DNA of 22,213 bases from Ruminococcaceae bacterium UBA1767 (GTDB lineage Bacteria; Bacillota; Clostridia; Oscillospirales; Acutalibacteraceae): the NCBI GenBank assembly GCA_002315505.1, contig DCGX01000008.1, forward strand, positions 1 to 22,213, given 5' to 3'. The notes under the pieces are model-generated. The model worked only from the letters and a program-made list of their open reading frames with translations, did not search any database and had not been told where the DNA came from. Made by a program: the position numbers and the translations under genes. Below, piece by piece: positions 21,675 through 22,213 of this stretch (positions are counted from its first letter, which is position 1; every line of letters starts with the position of its first letter).

Positions 21675-21710
21675 AAAATAATAACCCACACCTGCTGATG
21701 TGGGTTATTA
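21675..21710 (-). terminator. Rho-independent terminator upstream of the topoisomerase operon
   Basis: A perfect 12-bp stem (TAATAACCCACA / TGTGGGTTATTA) with an 8-base loop is followed by TTTTATC on the minus strand. It would stop leftward transcription entering from the repeat-rich region or from a gene beyond the right edge, isolating the topoisomerase promoter. Confidence 0.75.
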
Positions 21711-21764
21711 GTGTTATTTAATACCAAATCCAACCGAAGAGAATACAGTAGTAGAAGTTATGCA

Positions 21765-21799
21765 TTGAGATTCTTCGTCGCTTGCTCCTCAGAATGATA
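21765..21799 (-). repeat. Repeat family A, copy 1
   Basis: Read on the minus strand it contains TCATTCTGAGGAGCAAGCGA, then CGAAGAATCTCAA. It shares the frame TCATxCTxxG...GAAGxAT with copies at 21872-21898 and 22034-22064. This type of unit is common between genes in many gut bacterial genomes. Confidence 0.7.
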
Positions 21800-21809
21800 T
21801 ATTTTATAG

Positions 21810-21859
21810 CCTCCCTTGTGCAAAGGGCGGTGGATTTGACGAAGTCAAAGACGGAGGGA
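21810..21859 (+). repeat. Compound palindromic repeat with two hairpins
   Basis: It opens with CCTCCCTTGTGCAAAGGGCGG (an imperfect hairpin, positions 21810-21830). A perfect TTTGAC-GAA-GTCAAA hairpin (21835-21849) follows, then ACGGAGGGA, which can pair back to the opening CCTCC. The layout resembles dispersed palindromic elements I associate with Ruminococcaceae genomes; this match is from memory, not a search. Confidence 0.65.
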
Positions 21860-21871
21860 TTGTGTATGCTT

Positions 21872-21898
21872 GTTATTCTTCGTTCCAAAGAATGACAT
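21872..21898 (-). repeat. Repeat family A, copy 2
   Basis: On the minus strand it reads ATGTCATTCTTTGGAACGAA, then GAATAAC. The ends ATTCTT / AAGAAT pair as a small hairpin. The middle differs from copy 1 while the outer sequence is kept. Confidence 0.6.
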
Positions 21899-21906
21899 AC
21901 TTGTAG

Positions 21907-21925
21907 AGGCGACAACCTGTCGCCT
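21907..21925. repeat. Perfect 8-bp hairpin
   Basis: AGGCGACA and TGTCGCCT pair perfectly around an ACC loop. It is flanked by AT-rich sequence without a T-run on either side, so it reads as a palindromic element rather than a terminator. Confidence 0.6.
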
Positions 21926-21957
21926 TGATATCATCAGAAATTACTATTCTTCCGTAG

Positions 21958-21979
21958 TGGACGATGCCCACATCGTCCA
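21958..21979. repeat. Perfect 9-bp hairpin
   Basis: TGGACGATG and CATCGTCCA pair perfectly around a CCCA loop. No T-run follows on either strand. Confidence 0.6.
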
Positions 21980-22007
21980 GGAATTGATTCCTAAGTCACT
22001 TCTTGAT

Positions 22008-22027
22008 AGCTCCCCACGGGGCGCCTT
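22008..22027. repeat. Repeat family B, copy 1 (CCCC/GGGG palindrome)
   Basis: AGCTCCCCACGGGGCGCCTT carries a CCCC-A-CGGGG core. A close second copy lies at 22093-22112, in the same orientation. Confidence 0.65.
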
Positions 22028-22033
22028 AAATAA

Positions 22034-22064
22034 TGTCATACTGAGCAACGCGAAGTATCTCAAC
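22034..22064 (+). repeat. Repeat family A, copy 3
   Basis: On the plus strand it reads TGTCATACTGAGCAACGCGA, then AGTATCTCAAC. It is opposite in orientation to copies 1 and 2 and differs at paired positions (ATACT with AGTAT in place of ATTCT with AGAAT), as if its end pairing were conserved. Confidence 0.7.
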
Positions 22065-22092
22065 TACCCCTCTCAGTCTCGCTTTGCTCGGC

Positions 22093-22112
22093 AGCTCCCC
22101 CATGGGGCGCCT
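22093..22112. repeat. Repeat family B, copy 2 (CCCC/GGGG palindrome)
   Basis: AGCTCCCCCATGGGGCGCCT differs from copy 1 mainly inside the loop. It is preceded by CTCTCAGTCTCGCTTTGCTC, a flank absent from copy 1. Confidence 0.65.
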
Positions 22113-22128
22113 GATTATATTCTTGCAC

Positions 22129-22213
22129 TGAAAATGCTGCCCCTTTGGGTAGTGAGCGAAGCGAATGTCCGAACGATAGTGAATGACCGTCCGGTGGACT
22201 GTCAGAGCCGTGA
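22129..22213. repeat. Further repeat-like element running to the window edge
   Basis: It begins with GCTGCCCCTTTGGGTAGTGA and a GCGAAGCGAA stretch, then has GACCGTCC-GGT-GGACTGTC (22185-22203), a hairpin with one mismatch. It is probably the start of a longer element cut by the window end. No frame of useful length is open. Confidence 0.45.

Larger units (their letters stand above)
21711..22213. repeat. Repeat-dense, gene-free region
   Basis: About 500 bp contain no credible gene: the only frames are short, lack ribosome sites and run through repeats. The stretch is a patchwork of short palindromes and repeat modules, listed separately. It is visibly different from the coding blocks, with GC-rich hairpins set in AT-rich joins. 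It looks like nested or abutted miniature dispersed elements, and the window ends inside it. Confidence 0.75.

Noticed and set aside
21718..21915. 65-aa open frame on the minus strand
   Set aside because: It is made of repeat modules and has no Shine-Dalgarno site; the composition is unlike a protein.
21765..22213. CRISPR-like repeats
   Set aside because: Copies differ in orientation, length and spacing, there are no unique spacers of constant size and no cas gene is near.

Overview
This window looks like a chromosomal segment of an anaerobic, low-to-mid GC Firmicute, most plausibly a gut or rumen clostridium of the Ruminococcaceae/Oscillospirales type. The signs are purine-rich Shine-Dalgarno sites, many clear sigma-A promoters (several with an extended -10 TGn), a secreted protein with both cohesin and dockerin modules, the AzlCD, PduL and malic enzyme set, and an uncultured-style divergent topoisomerase IV pair. 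No rRNA, tRNA, CRISPR array, phage or transposase gene was found.

Layout. Bases 1-672 hold the 3' end of clpB in a visibly more AT-rich, AGA-biased style than the rest. It is closed by a terminator and followed by about 80 bp of almost pure A/T; this could be a composition boundary or an assembly join. From 783 to 5550 the genes run on the minus strand: an alpha/beta hydrolase, a cohesin-LRR-dockerin surface protein, and a D-2-hydroxyacid dehydrogenase/azlC/azlD operon. A divergent promoter pair near 5600 starts the plus-strand block: a small unknown protein with a Dabb-domain protein, then glpK, an Ldh2-type malate/lactate dehydrogenase and a malic enzyme. Together these could feed glycerol into glycolysis and convert malate to pyruvate, resembling the malate shunt of cellulolytic clostridia.

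A long perfect hairpin at 10473-10509 separates this block from the convergent minus-strand half. There, a compact operon encodes a RelA/SpoT-type nucleotide pyrophosphokinase (358 aa), an overlapping stand-alone HD alarmone-hydrolase-like protein (176 aa) and a STAS anti-sigma-factor antagonist (97 aa). This split synthetase/hydrolase plus STAS operon is the most interesting system in the window. Upstream of it lie a GT-B-like glycosyltransferase, a radical SAM/pduL operon, a free-standing 2-oxoacid dehydrogenase E2 catalytic domain without a lipoyl domain, secG, and a parE/parC-like pair coupled through an overlapping stop codon and Shine-Dalgarno.

The last ~500 bp (21711-22213) hold no credible gene. 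They are a dense patchwork of short palindromes and dispersed-type repeats, at least one family of which appears three times in both orientations.
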